DNA of 64,000 nt. Source: Seiridium cupressi (taxonomy: Eukaryota > Ascomycota > Sordariomycetes > Amphisphaeriales > Sporocadaceae). The notes beneath the pieces are model-generated. The model searched no databases, was not told where the DNA came from, and saw only the letters and a program-made list of their open reading frames with translations. The position numbers and the translations under genes are program-made. Location: positions 124,001 through 188,000 of the forward strand of contig JARVKI010000928.1 in NCBI GenBank assembly GCA_036674765.1. Reading direction: 5' to 3'. Positions 12,786 through 24,266 of this stretch are shown in pieces; the stretch's first letter is position 1; every line of letters begins with the position of its first letter.

Positions 12786-15289
12786 AGACTCTTCATATGG
12801 CATATACAATTCTTCGATCCAGGACGGAATTTCGGGCAAATCCATGTTCGGTTCCATCGCGAGTCGTGCGATGGTTGGCGGGGTTCACGAAGCTCTCGGG
12901 TTGGGGTCGTCGCCCAGAATGGTGCATTGAGTTGAAGATGCCTCTGCTAGTTACCTGGTTCAAGACCTGGACGGTCCTTATGATATCTGCTGTGGTAGAT
13001 ATGATACCTAACAAAAGGATTTAATTGAAGGTGTCGTGAGGGAGAGTAGAACCATGATCCGAAAGGTTGTTTTGGTCGCGTGTGGATGAAGCTCGGCAGG
13101 ATGGAGGCAGTAGACCTTTTGTCAGACCTAAACCACGCAAGAACGCCCCATAAATACGGGAGTGATGCTTGGAAAGCCCGAGGGCTAAAGTTGGAAATTG
13201 TAGAGTGTTCCTGAGGTTGAGATTTGCTCTTGGGAGTCAACTGCATCTGATATAATACCATATTAGGGATGTGGGGCTGCCACCCAAGGAAGGCGCCCAC
13301 CTACATGTATGTACCTTAGGTATGTGGATTTTGGGGTGTATACATTGTGCCTAGTAATGTAGCTTCGATAGTTCACCCAGTATGTACAGTAGTTGGATGC
13401 TTAGCTAACCTAAGTATAGAGTCAGATAGCTACCCAATTATGGTACTCGAAAGTATTCAAGGTGTTTGAGAAAAACGTCTAATCTCTAATCCCACGGATA
13501 GGTCAAAGTTTGCTGGTTAGTCCCACCTCATGGCGTTCTTGGAAGGAAGCTTAAGTCGGACATGGTTTACACGATTATACTGACGATCAAAACATCCTGA
13601 CCCTCTGTGTTCGAGGATTTTTCACTGACCTGGTCATATCATTCGAGCGGAGACTATCCGAGTTGGCGTGTCTTCATTCAATGCAGGAGTGAGGCCACTC
13701 GCGCCGTCACTTGAGCTGATGATCTGGAGACATTGCCTAATTTGGAACATTGGAAGCCGATCTCGAGGTTTGGTTGGTGGAGGGCTAATCGAAGCGTTGG
13801 ACAGGATTTCTTTTCCAGAGAACTTGGGGTTTCATGTGCCACTCGTCGCCGTCCTGTTGTGAAGGAGAGGTTTGTTATTCTTGACCAGCAATGCTCTAAA
13901 TGTATAGTGCCATGATGCGAAGAATCGTTGGCCACGAGTGACCAGCTGATCGAGTATAAATCTAGACATATCGTGATGCCCATCAAGCTTGAATCGGGCG
14001 GATTGCAGTCTCGGACTGAGCGATTTGCAAGATCGCAACGTCGAGGAATAGCCCGTCACGTTATCATGGCTCGAAGCGGCGAATACCAAAGAGCTTGCAG
14101 GGTAAGCGCCGATAAGACTGCCATTGGTGTAGACGAAGGTCGTACCGGCTCGCGGCATGCTGCAATGGGCTGCAGAGATAACGGGGCTGGCAAATTGCAG
14201 AAATTCCTCAGAGCATCTGCAATCTGCGTATATTACACACCCCGGAGCACGCGTCCGCCGCCTACCAGCCACCCAAAAGTGATACGAAGGGTTCATGATA
14301 GATCAAACCCAACGCCCATGGGCGCAAATATGTCTGCCGCTGATCACAAGAGCACTTCCTGTCCGAGTCAAGTATAGCGAAGCAGTGAGCTAAAATCGAG
14401 CTTAGTTAGTTGCCGAACTGCACAATGATGAAATCGCATGCGACCAGGGTCTGGGGAAGCTTGGATCGTCCAGAGGCCTAGCTTCTCACTCGCTGCATCG
14501 CTAAAGAGGTGCCCCCCAGCGGACCAGCAGACCAGCTAATTTCGCAAACGAACGCCATGAGATCCTTGAAGGCTTGATCCTGCTCCAACAAAAAAGCGGG
14601 AGCCCGGCGAATCCACACCATGGCCCATGGGGAGACTCTGGGCTGGGCCGAGCTGCGGTGACGAAAGATGGGACCACTCGTGATCCGACTGCGCAAACTG
14701 ACTTCCTCGTCTACTGTTCGGGGTCCGGGGACAAAAGTTTTACGAGACTTTATTCTAGCGAAGGGGTCTGAACTCAATTAAACCTTAAGCTCGTCACTGA
14801 AACCTTTCGAGGCGCTTGGGAACGCGGCCGGGCAAAAAACCGTTGGTTACACACAGTTCACGAATCCACAATTTCGCGAGGACCTCATCAGCCTGCGCTT
14901 CCGCACCTATTGACCTAATCGCTCAGCCTTGGTTGCGCCTGGACGTTGCAATCCCTGGCCTGCATGCTCAAACGCTAGGCCGGAGAACCCATGGTCATCT
15001 GAGAGAGAGAGAGAGACCATGGTCCAGTTTAGCTAGTTCCTCGGCCACTCGCTCATTTTGGGTCGGGTTTGTTTCCTTCGCCCATCGCGCGTCACAAAGC
15101 CGTTGTCCACCAAATTGCGGCACCACTGACCTCATTCTCTTCTTCCGCTCAACAATTGCGCACCCTTCAACTTGCACCCGCTGGTAAATTCACCAGTCAG
15201 CTCTCGTATATCCCGCGTCTTATATTTGCTTACTTGAGAGCGCAATTGGATCTCGTCTGGGCGTGGATTCGCCGTGTTTCCTGCACACA
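12786..15289. other. Intergenic, 2.5 kb
   Basis: No recognisable gene. Frames of 100-150 codons overlap on both strands at 13.7-14.4 kb, but neither resembles a known family. A (GA)7 tract sits at 15001-15014 in the glycogenin 5' region. Confidence 0.5.
15001..15014. repeat. (GA)7 microsatellite
   Basis: Perfect dinucleotide repeat about 275 bp upstream of the glycogenin start codon. Confidence 0.9.
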
Positions 15290-18036
15290 ATGGCTGTGCC
15301 AGGAGGGGAGGATGTTTACCTAACTGTGAGGAGCTTCCGCCACCAGCTTGGTCCGTATGGTGTTGTACATGCAGCTAACAATTGAACGCAACAGCTTCTA
15401 TTGACGGACACATACTTGCCCGGTAAATTACCCCGGTCCTCGTCGAAACTTTTTCTTTTCTCTAACAATTCCAACAGGTGCTTTGGTGCTGGCGCATTCG
15501 CTACGAGATGGCGGCACTACAAAGAAATTGGGCGTGTTAGTCACCTTGGACTCGGTGGCTGCCGAAGCTATAACGGAGCTCAAGGTAAGCTTCATTGCCA
15601 ATGTTTGGACACGAACCCGCCCTTTAACCACTCGCACAGAAAGTATACGACTATGTCATCCCTGTCCCTCGAATCAAGAACGAGTTTCCTGCGAATCTGT
15701 CACTCATGAACCGCACCGACCTGGCCTCTGCCTTTACCAAGATCAACCTGTGGAAGCACACCAACTTCAGGAAGATAGTGTACATAGACGCCGACGTAAT
15801 TGCATACCGAGCGCCCGACGAGCTCTTCGACATTCCCCATGCCTTCTCCGCTGCGCCAGACATCGGTTGGCCTGACATATTCAACACTGGCGTCATGGTC
15901 TTGACACCCAGCATGGGCGAATACTATGCTCTTTCCGCCTTGGCAGAACGGGGTATATCCTTTGATGGAGCTGATCAAGGCCTCCTGAATATGCATTTCA
16001 AAAATTCCTACAATCGCCTAAGCTTTACATACAATGTTACGCCGTCCGGCCATTACCAATATGTTCCCGCCTACCGCCACTTCCAATCGAGCATCAACAT
16101 GGTCCACTTCATTGGCACTGAAAAGCCCTGGTTTCAAGGAAGACATGCCAGTACGGGGAGTGGCCCATATGATGAGATGATTGGCCGGTGGTGGTCAGTC
16201 TACGATAGACATTACAGAGTTGAGGTGAGCTTCATTCTCGGCAAGACTCACAATTTGAACCACGACTAACAAGTAATCAAGTCTCCGGAGAACACTGCGA
16301 GTTCAAGACCAAACCCGGAACTGGTACAGTATCTCACGAAGGGCGAGTATCAGCCGCCACAACCTCGGGTGATCCATGTCAAGCAGTCGCAAAAAACTGG
16401 TGAGCCACATAGTGAATATCACCACGAACAAGCGCAATACTATCATGATTTTCACCATCATGATCGCCCCTCGGATGCCCCTGCTCAGGATCGTCCTGGG
16501 CAATCCGGCGGGCCTCAAGACCAATATCATTATTCGCATCCTGTAGAAGCTCAGGCTGAGGCCACGGCCCAGTCTCACGAGCAATTTCCTAGCGCATCTG
16601 AATTTAGTAGCTCCGTTGAGGGAACTCAAGCTGAGGCTCGCAAAGAGCAGGTTCCCGTGCCCCATCATCAGGAGCAACCTCGGCCCCCGCCTGAGCAGAA
16701 GAAGCCTGAGCGACCTCCCGTCACGTTTTCTGACTGGGATGCTCAAAGGTCAGTCTTCACTTACCTTCCACAACCCCGGTACTCCAATTACTAACGAGTA
16801 CCCAGACACCCTCCCCCGGCAGACTCAAAACCAGAAGCTGCAAATTTTCCAGCCACGATTTATGAGATGTCCCATGAAACTGCTCCGTTCGTCCCTCCCG
16901 AACGATACCCTAGCCCGCCGAAAGACATGTGGTATAAAGTACCGGACCAACCTCCGGCCTACCGCACCAAAAAACCCAAGTCCATCTTCCCATGGGAGAG
17001 TAACCAACCACGGCCGACCCGTGTGTTTACCGACGAGCCGTCTCGGGCTCAAGAAAGCGAGACGGAGACATCGAACACGCCGACGGGTGAGCCATGGGCT
17101 TCTACCTCCTTTGGTGCTCAACGATCGGCTGAAACTTCCATGACAGAGCATTCGGCCACGAGCCAAGAGAAATCACCTGTCACCCCTGTCACCCCAACTA
17201 TCCACGTCACGTCATCGGATCCTTGGACTGCTTTTACTCGAACTAATGCATGGGACGAAGTGCCCGAAATCGAGCGCTACGTCGACAAGTTGCAGAAGCA
17301 TCGACGTACGAGGAGTCTCAAGTCCCCTGGCAAGATAGACCTGCCTAGTCCTGGCGGCGCGGTAAGCGAGCGTGACTTTGCACGACGAGGGTCCAAGGTG
17401 ACCGACTTCCCGTCGGAAGCTGAGCGCCCGAGTCTGCCTGTCACTCCCGCACCAATCCGCCGGCCTAAGTTCTGGGGTGGCGGTGGCCCGGGCATCGGTG
17501 ACGACGATGATGATCCTCTGCTGCCAGCCGCGGAGGGCGTGCCTGGCCAGAGTGAATGGGTATGTGCGCATGGGCTTAGGTGGAAGCCAGCGGATTGCCT
17601 TTGCGACCTGACTAATGTTCTGCGTTACCATAAGGATCCTGTGGTGCAACTTCAGAAACTGGCCAAGCAGCAGTCGGAGGTGCTGCTGCAGAGACTTGGT
17701 GGTGCTTCTCGCGACAGCAGCGACCTGCCGCCACGGCCTGTTCCATTCGGCTCCGAGGAGTTGATCTCCCCGACATATGTGGCGCATTCTCCCCAGGTGC
17801 TGAGCCCGCAACCGGTAAAAGGAAGCGCAAGCTCAAGCATAGTTAGAGGTATTGTTTCCGAGGAGGAGGCAACACCTCGAGTTTCAGCTCAGCCAAGTGC
17901 TGCGCCATCGTCTAGTCCTACTCCGAAGCCGAGCTACAGCGGACCCGGCGCTGAGTTTGAGAAAGGCGAAAACTACTCGCAGCACATGACTCCTGCGCTA
18001 CCGACCGAAGAGGAACGGGATGTGCTTGAAACGTAA
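15290..18036 (+). CDS. GLG1: Glycogenin (GT8), glycogen primer glucosyltransferase
   Basis: Self-glucosylating glycosyltransferase that makes the primer extended by glycogen synthase; cytosolic. Six exons: 15290-15325, 15395-15422, 15478-15584, 15640-16224, 16282-16748 and 16806-18036, giving 817 aa with all phases closing. The GT8 domain fills about residues 8-230. It contains DTYLPGALVLAHSLRDGG, the metal-binding DxD in YIDADVIAYRAP (D107/D109), DGADQGLLNMHF and the domain end HFIGTEKPW. Tyrosines in YNVTPSGHYQYVPAYRHF are the likely acceptor region. A disordered Pro/His/Gln-rich tail of about 590 residues follows. It includes IFPWESNQPRPTRVF and, farther on, NAWDEVPEIERYVDKLQ, a candidate glycogen-synthase contact (inference from the C-terminal WExxxxY-type motif of animal glycogenin). 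Annotation that stops at exon 4 would lose the whole tail. Confidence 0.95.
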
Positions 18037-20320
18037 GGAAGTCAAGTGATCTTCCTTTGCTAACAACTGTCACTAGCGTCACTCGACCTGAGTAGCATGT
18101 GCTCAGCTATATATATGTAGAATATCAAGGTTCCTCTGGTTTAGGGGAAAGGACATCGTTACGATACACGAAACATGAAGATCGATGGCCCGGGATGGAA
18201 CAGTCCGAAGATGGCGAGACTGCCGCAACACATAGTTGGTTGCTGGTCCAGATCGATAATCTGGCATAATGGAAGATGTGGGATGACGGTTGGACGACGA
18301 GGCTACCGGGCAGACAGTCAACGAACAAGTTTGATATGATTATTCCAGACTGTTTTCCGCTGCTTTGTGTCTAATATGGTTGGGAGCGCCGGAAGAGGTC
18401 GTTTTGTGGGACGTACATTCGCTGCATTTTCATTCCCCGGCATTTCCGTCATGTTCTTATTCACTGAGCATTTCCGCGGCATCATCCGAGCATCTCAAAG
18501 TGACACATTTAAGTTGTTGGTGGGATAAATATGGGACAAATTGTTTACTAAACGGCATAGTTTGTTGGAGCTAAAGCGAGCATCTGATAGTCTTCCAATT
18601 TCTATTATATAATACCTCCTAATTCCAATTTCCCGACAAGCGGTGCAATACGTGTCTTCGAAACTCTCAGCCGCACAACACTATCTCCAAGCTAAGAGGT
18701 CATCTCTCTCGATTAGTCTGCTCTCAAGTCTCCTGTGGGTCTACTGAACGCGCGTGAGCTCCGCCATAGTTGGCAAGTCCAACAAATCCGACAAATCCAG
18801 CAGCTGTAGCGAGTAACATCCGCCCCGGATATTCAGCTTGCCGTCGATCGATACGGGACTATTCGGTGGACTCGGGCCTAGTTATCGACGCCAGGGACAC
18901 GCGAGCTCACGAATGTGGCCAATCACCCGTGGCCCGGCGACCGAGCTGAAAGTTTAGGCGTGCGGGTCGGTCGACCGAATGCTTAAACTACTGCGCTGCC
19001 AAGACTCGTAGGAGAGCAAGACGGGGCTGAAACAGCGCGGCATCGTGCGGACTGACGAGATGAGTCGGCGCTGGAGTTGCTCAGCTGGAAAGGAGCAGAG
19101 AACCATATCAGCTACACATGTCTCTCCTTGAGTCAGTGTAGGGATTCAGCTCACATATAAAATATAACGGGTTTCCTCTGCCTTCAATACCGTGGTTGAG
19201 AGCTACTCCTCATGCGCTGGTCTCTACGTCTGATTTCTGCTTTTCCAAACTTGCCAAAATGAGCCACCGGTTGCTCATGCTGTCGTCCTTCAGCTCGCTC
19301 GCCCACCCCTTTCCTCGCCGTCCGCGTCTCTTTCCGAGATGAACTCGAGCTCCAGGCTGACACGAGCCAAGCCCATGACCCGGTCCCATCCCTGAGGGTT
19401 CAACCTGTTGGTCGACGCAAATTCTCTAACTGTAAACGCATATTGAGACAATAGAGGACTCGCACATGGTGGAACGAACTGGTCCTTATTATGCGACGCG
19501 AAGGAGTCCGTTGAAAGGTCACCCGGCGCATGACCCGTAACGACAACCGGATATTCGATTCCTGGAGGGCAAAAAGCACGGGTGGGAGATGAATGCAACT
19601 TTAGACCAAGGGAATTCCCATGGTTGACAATGCCGGATAGTCTAATGCAATATTTCGACGGGCTTTGAGGAGGGCAGCAAGTATACACAAGTAACACAAT
19701 AACGCTCCTCTATCACGATATTCGAGAGATCGCGGATGTCGAAACATTGCTTGCGCACTCATGTTGCTACGCGCACGTGGCATCGGCGAATTCGAGCCCA
19801 GGATGCCGCCTCAACGACCACGGCCAGCATGAAAAGGGCAACCGAAAGGCAATGGTTAAGAAGCCAGCGATCATTCTTGCAGTCTGGGACGGCGAGCCGG
19901 ATAGACTTGCTTGGGAAACCTGACGAGGTATATGAAAGGGCATCAGAGGCGTCGCGGTGTTGACTCAAGACGTCATCTGAAAATGTTCACGTCGAGAGAC
20001 TCGCCCAGGACGCATTTTCGGACTTCCGGGTTTGTTGACAGACATAGGAGGAATCTCCCGAGATTCGGTGATCGACTACAGCGTGGATATGAGGCACCGA
20101 AAGATCGGGCGAACGTAGCGAACAAGGGCCAGGATGTTTGCACAACAACTGCACCAGGAACCCGAATTACCATCCGGGCGAATGCCAAACCACAAGACCG
20201 AAAGACCGATGTCGCGATCCCGGCCTGCAGAACTTTTGCGGTACGGAACCGGGTCGAAACTACGGAGCCGAACAACACGTCCAAGTGGCCGTACGAAGGA
20301 TGCGGGGCGAACTCGTGACG

Positions 20321-20349
20321 GAAAAAGAAAAAAAAAAGAAGAAAAAAAG
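20321..20349. repeat. A-rich tract
   Basis: A runs broken by single G residues. Confidence 0.85.
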
Positions 20350-20676
20350 CCAACAGCTCAATCCCGGCCTTCCCTGTCGTCCTCCACCCCCGGATCGCCG
20401 CAAGCTGAGCCCATGGATCTCGAAACAGATCCTGGTTTCCACTTGTTGGTATGTACCGAGTGCTTCAGGCGAATTGGTGACGAGGCAGTGCGACATGCTA
20501 GCCACCATCCCGAAGTGTCGGGTACCAATAGCGGGGCGGGGGCTCAAGAGACTGGGAGGGGGGAAGCAAGGATCGTGGGCGCCCTCAATTGCTGTGCTGT
20601 GCTTCTTCTCAGCTTCACCGCTTCTGGGGTGAGAGAGCGGATACCTATAGCGCTGCTCACTTACACATCATTTACT

Positions 20677-20703
20677 CAGCAGCAGTAGCAGCAGCAGCAG
20701 CAA
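20677..20703. repeat. CAG-type trinucleotide tract
   Basis: CAG repeats with one TAG interruption. Confidence 0.85.
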
Positions 20704-20904
20704 TTGCTGCCGTCATTCTTTGCTTACAAGGTAAGGCGATTATCTCATTTTACATGATCGCGTAAGATGGTTCTCTTATCATGTCACCTCAATCCACGTT
20801 ATGCCGTCCTTGTTTTTGTTTCGACAAGCCATGTTGGGTGCGCCTTTATTGGGGAGGGCTCATGTTAGCTCGAAAGAGTCTAGCGAACGTATACCTATTC
20901 CTTC

Positions 20905-20927
20905 TTTTTTTTTTTTTTTTTTTTTTT
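20905..20927. repeat. Poly-T tract, 23 bp
   Basis: Uninterrupted T run in the convergent spacer. Confidence 0.9.
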
Positions 20928-21136
20928 CCCTCCTCCCTTACCCTAGTTAGCTTGGAGATGTCCGCCCCCTGCCTCCCTCTCATCCCCCCTGTCGTCCAGT
21001 CGCATCTCTCCGGGACAGGCCGGGCGGAGCGCTGCGCTGCGCTTTTGACACAATGACGCGGTCCCCATGGGCTGTGCCGCGCTGCGTCAAAATGGACCTC
21101 AATCGATCCACATCCCTGCCATGGAATCGAGGTCCC

Positions 21137-21158
21137 TTTTTTTTTTTTTTTTTTTTTT
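21137..21158. repeat. Poly-T tract, 22 bp
   Basis: Second uninterrupted T run, about 210 bp from the first. Confidence 0.9.
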
Positions 21159-22070
21159 ACCCACTTCCATTTGTGAGGGTGCGAGGCCTTATGGTCACAT
21201 GGCTTACGCCGACGGAAGGCTTGAGGATTATTTCCTATCGGGCATTTTTTGCTTTACACCCCCCCCTTTGTGTCAGTGTCTCGGCGAGAACTGGGAAGGA
21301 ACAAAACAAGTGTTTTTGGTGGCTTGGGGACCATTTACTCCTTGGGACAGGTTACATGGATCTCCCGTCTTGACTTATGCAGCTCCTAGCGCCTGTGAGA
21401 TTTGGAGTATGCGGCCGGTGAGGCCTTTGAGGTCCGTTCCATAACCAGTGGGTTAGTTTCCCTTGAGGTGAGTCAATTCATTGATGGGACAAGGGCCTAA
21501 GGGGGGTGGAGTGATACGGAGTGTTATCACATTGTGGGAGCAATGAAGAGAGAAACAAGGTTGATAATCGGTCGATTATGTTTGCCCAATGAGCTGGGTG
21601 TATATTATGCTGGAGATTGTCTCATCATAAGGCCATCTTGAGGCCAATAGAAAACAAGTGGACTCGTAAGAAACAGGGTATCGTCACCACGCTCGAGAGG
21701 TGAGGTATATACAGTCCAAAAAATCAGTTCAGTAGCGCAAATGAGGACTTTCGCTTGCCTCCATATCCAAACCCATATCCAATGCAACAGATCCCGTCCA
21801 TGTAAAAGTATGACCGTTCGCTCTTTTTATGGTGGCTCCATGTAGTTAAAATCCCAATGTCGTCATTATTCCCACCCAAATGATGAAGAACGCCGTACAG
21901 GCCTGCGCCGGTCATGATCCGTCATCTCTTTTTGTTTCGGTTGGAGTCACCCCTGTGTGCGTGATAGCCGGAAGATATCAGATGACAACATATACGTGAC
22001 TCGTCCGGAGTATGTATAGATGTCAGGTGAGGCGAGGATGAGATGAAGAAGTAGTAAAAAGCATGTCCAA

Positions 22071-24266
22071 CTATTGGCTGGCGAGTTCTAGCATCTTGCG
22101 CATGTCATCTTCGGTAGGGTCATCTGATATCCAAATTCCCTTCTCCTCGTCCGTTGCATCGAGGAAGCCTTGCGCACGCTTCATAGTCTGTACATCGAGG
22201 TCCGTAACATACGACTTGCCGTCGGCAAGCTTGATGCGGACTTCGTGTTCGGTGGAGAGCATCATGTCGTCCTTGGCTAGACGGCGAGGGCCATCGAAGA
22301 CAGTCATCACGCGCTTCTTCATGGTCATTTGACCCTTGTCGAAGCCCCAAGAAGATGGGTAGTCGCGGCGGTTCTTCCGGCTCTTGGACTTGGAGTTCAG
22401 GCTCACGCCGCCACGGGAGTGTGTCATGCCTCGCGACTTCTGCACACCGTTGGCGGGGTTGCCTTTCTTGTTCCTGGGCGAGGCTTTCCTGGCCTTGAAG
22501 TCCTCGTCCAAAAAGTCCTCGTCATCGACCATGTCATCGTCGTCCTCTTCATCGGACAAACTAGTCGTTTGGGTGGTAAGCGGCAGAGAGTTCTTTTCCA
22601 GTGTTTGGTGAACCTCCTCGTCGTTCTCAACCTCGGCTAGTCGCCGTGCGTTTACAGCCTCGGCCGGGTCTTCTTGCTGGACAATGCGAAGTACACAGTC
22701 ATCCAGATGCTCGTAGAAGTCTTGAGCATTGGAGAAGGTGACGGAACAGGTCGAGCACTTGCCGGTGGCATCGGCAGCGTATCCAGTCAACTTCTTGCCG
22801 CTGTTGACAGAGGCTGAGGTCTTCTTGCGGCTGTTGGGTGGCGTCTGTTCGACGCCATGGACGGCTGTAAGATGACGCTTGAAAACGTCAGCCCGGTTAA
22901 ACGACTTCTCAGCCGCTGAGCCTGATCCAGGACAGAAACCGCACACCATTGTCCCCTTGTAGTGGGTCAATGTGTGTCGGTTCTTATCGTACTTGCGAGC
23001 AAAACCCTTGACGTGGTAATCGCACGTTTGAATCGGGCACTTCTCTGGTCGTTCGGTCTGATGCGTCAACATGTGCGCCTTCAGATCCTTGAAGGTCTTA
23101 CCACAGTCGGGATGCGGGCACCGCCGCTTCTCCTTTGATTCGTCGCCGCTATACGAGTACTCCTGGGGAGACTGGAATGATGACATGCTCGGCCTCCTGC
23201 CGTCCTGCTGAGGGACTGCGAAAGGGCTGTACTGAAAGCCGGGGACGTATGGTGACGCGCTGCCGTTTCTCATGCCTGGCACAGGCGAGGTGGCTCCCGA
23301 GAGTGCAGGTGAGTTAGGATATGGGTGGTTCCGTGGTGAGAATGTGCTGTTGTCGTATCCTTGCATCGGAGGCCCCATGGGTCCCCTGATTTCGGGATGG
23401 ATCAAAGAGGGATCTAAGCACGTCTCAGTTAGCGAACCGTTCAGTGTGGGTTTTAAAGTTTTTGACAGAGGAAACCGACAAGAAGAGCCGAGAGGAGCAA
23501 CAAAATGACCACTGCTCTGAGAAAAGAAAGAAAAGCGTGATGCTTTGGCTGGCGTAACCGGACTTATGGGACTGTGCCCTTGCGGGTCCGCAGTCGCTAC
23601 AGGAGAGAAGACAGAAGGTGCTGAAGAAACAGGAGATGCAAAAGCCACGCTTGTCGTTGCAGACACGGGCGTCGAAACGGAAGGACTGGGCTTCCCCCGG
23701 GCAGCAGTATCTAGTGCAATGGTGGAAAATGAACCGGGTTGCGAAAGACTTCTAGGAATCTGTGCCGACTCACCAACAAATCCAGGTTTGCTGTCAGTAT
23801 ACGTCATGTCGTAACCCTCCATGACCTGAGGAACGTAGGAGGTGTACTCGGTGCTGGCATAGTAGTCGCCATGGCCCACGATACTAGGGTTTACGCCCAG
23901 GGGGTTGTGAGTGTACTCTGGCACATAAGCTAATTGGCCGGGATTTGAGTGCGGCGAACCCATATTGGATGATGATGCTGAGGTAGTTGACATATTCGAC
24001 GAGGGTACCCGCAGCTCTCCGTCCTCTGGGTACACGCCCGGCGAGGCTCTCCCGTTATATGTCATGTGTGGCGCCTCTGCGTACATGGGGTTGGCCTCGA
24101 AGCCAGATGTGTGAGGGAAGCCGAAGCCTTCTGGGCTGTATTGGCCGTCCATTGGCGGTGATGCGTAGCCGGGAGCTGGTTGGTGTTCGGCGTAGAGGAG
24201 AAAGTCCTGGTCGCCTGAAGGGCGAGGGAACATATGGTAAGATTGCTCAGCTATGGACGCCATCAT
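22071..24266 (-). CDS. C2H2 zinc-finger transcription factor
   Basis: Probable nuclear DNA-binding regulator. Read without introns from the ATG at 24266 (MMASIAEQSYHMFPRP) it is 731 aa; the frame extends upstream only to a TTG. Residues 1-370 are Ser/Pro/Gly/Tyr-rich and disordered. A cluster of fingers follows: CPHPDCGKTFKDLKAHMLTH (short Cys-His spacing), CPIQTCDYHVKGFARKYD..H..H (long spacing), CGFC...HLTAVH (very long spacing) and a C2HC-like CSTCSVTF...EHLDDC. After these come an acidic stretch (SDEEDDDDMVDDEDF), a basic stretch (SKSKSRKNRRD) and a conserved-looking C-terminus (WISDDPTEDDMRKMLELA). Two segments, 23773-23711 (63 nt) and 23509-23414 (96 nt), look like in-frame introns; removing both gives 678 aa. 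The ortholog is not identified. Confidence 0.85.
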   Translation of the reverse strand: MMASIAEQSYHMFPRPSGDQDFLLYAEHQPAPGYASPPMDGQYSPEGFGFPHTSGFEANPMYAEAPHMTYNGRASPGVYPEDGELRVPSSNMSTTSASSSNMGSPHSNPGQLAYVPEYTHNPLGVNPSIVGHGDYYASTEYTSYVPQVMEGYDMTYTDSKPGFVGESAQIPRSLSQPGSFSTIALDTAARGKPSPSVSTPVSATTSVAFASPVSSAPSVFSPVATADPQGHSPISPVTPAKASRFSFFSQSSGHFVAPLGSSCRFPLSKTLKPTLNGSLTETCLDPSLIHPEIRGPMGPPMQGYDNSTFSPRNHPYPNSPALSGATSPVPGMRNGSASPYVPGFQYSPFAVPQQDGRRPSMSSFQSPQEYSYSGDESKEKRRCPHPDCGKTFKDLKAHMLTHQTERPEKCPIQTCDYHVKGFARKYDKNRHTLTHYKGTMVCGFCPGSGSAAEKSFNRADVFKRHLTAVHGVEQTPPNSRKKTSASVNSGKKLTGYAADATGKCSTCSVTFSNAQDFYEHLDDCVLRIVQQEDPAEAVNARRLAEVENDEEVHQTLEKNSLPLTTQTTSLSDEEDDDDMVDDEDFLDEDFKARKASPRNKKGNPANGVQKSRGMTHSRGGVSLNSKSKSRKNRRDYPSSWGFDKGQMTMKKRVMTVFDGPRRLAKDDMMLSTEHEVRIKLADGKSYVTDLDVQTMKRAQGFLDATDEEKGIWISDDPTEDDMRKMLELASQ

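Larger units (their letters stand above)
18037..22070. other. Convergent intergenic region, 4 kb, rich in homopolymers
   Basis: Lies between the 3' ends of glycogenin (+) and the C2H2 factor (-). It carries an A-rich tract (20321-20349), a CAG tract (20677-20703), and T runs of 23 (20905-20927) and 22 (21137-21158). The longest frame (20134-20688, +, 184 codons) is read through the poly-A and CAG tracts, which give Lys and Gln runs. It contains a single CTEC...HASHH stretch. I treat it as unsupported. No terminal repeats or transposase were seen. Confidence 0.5.

Noticed and set aside
13678..14377. Overlapping frames of about 150 codons on both strands
   Set aside because: No family resemblance, mutual overlap and no splice context. 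Neither strand is favoured.
20134..20688. 184-codon ATG frame on the + strand
   Set aside because: It is held open by poly-A (Lys) and CAG (Gln/Ser) tracts. A similar-length frame overlaps on the same strand, with no domain and no splice support.
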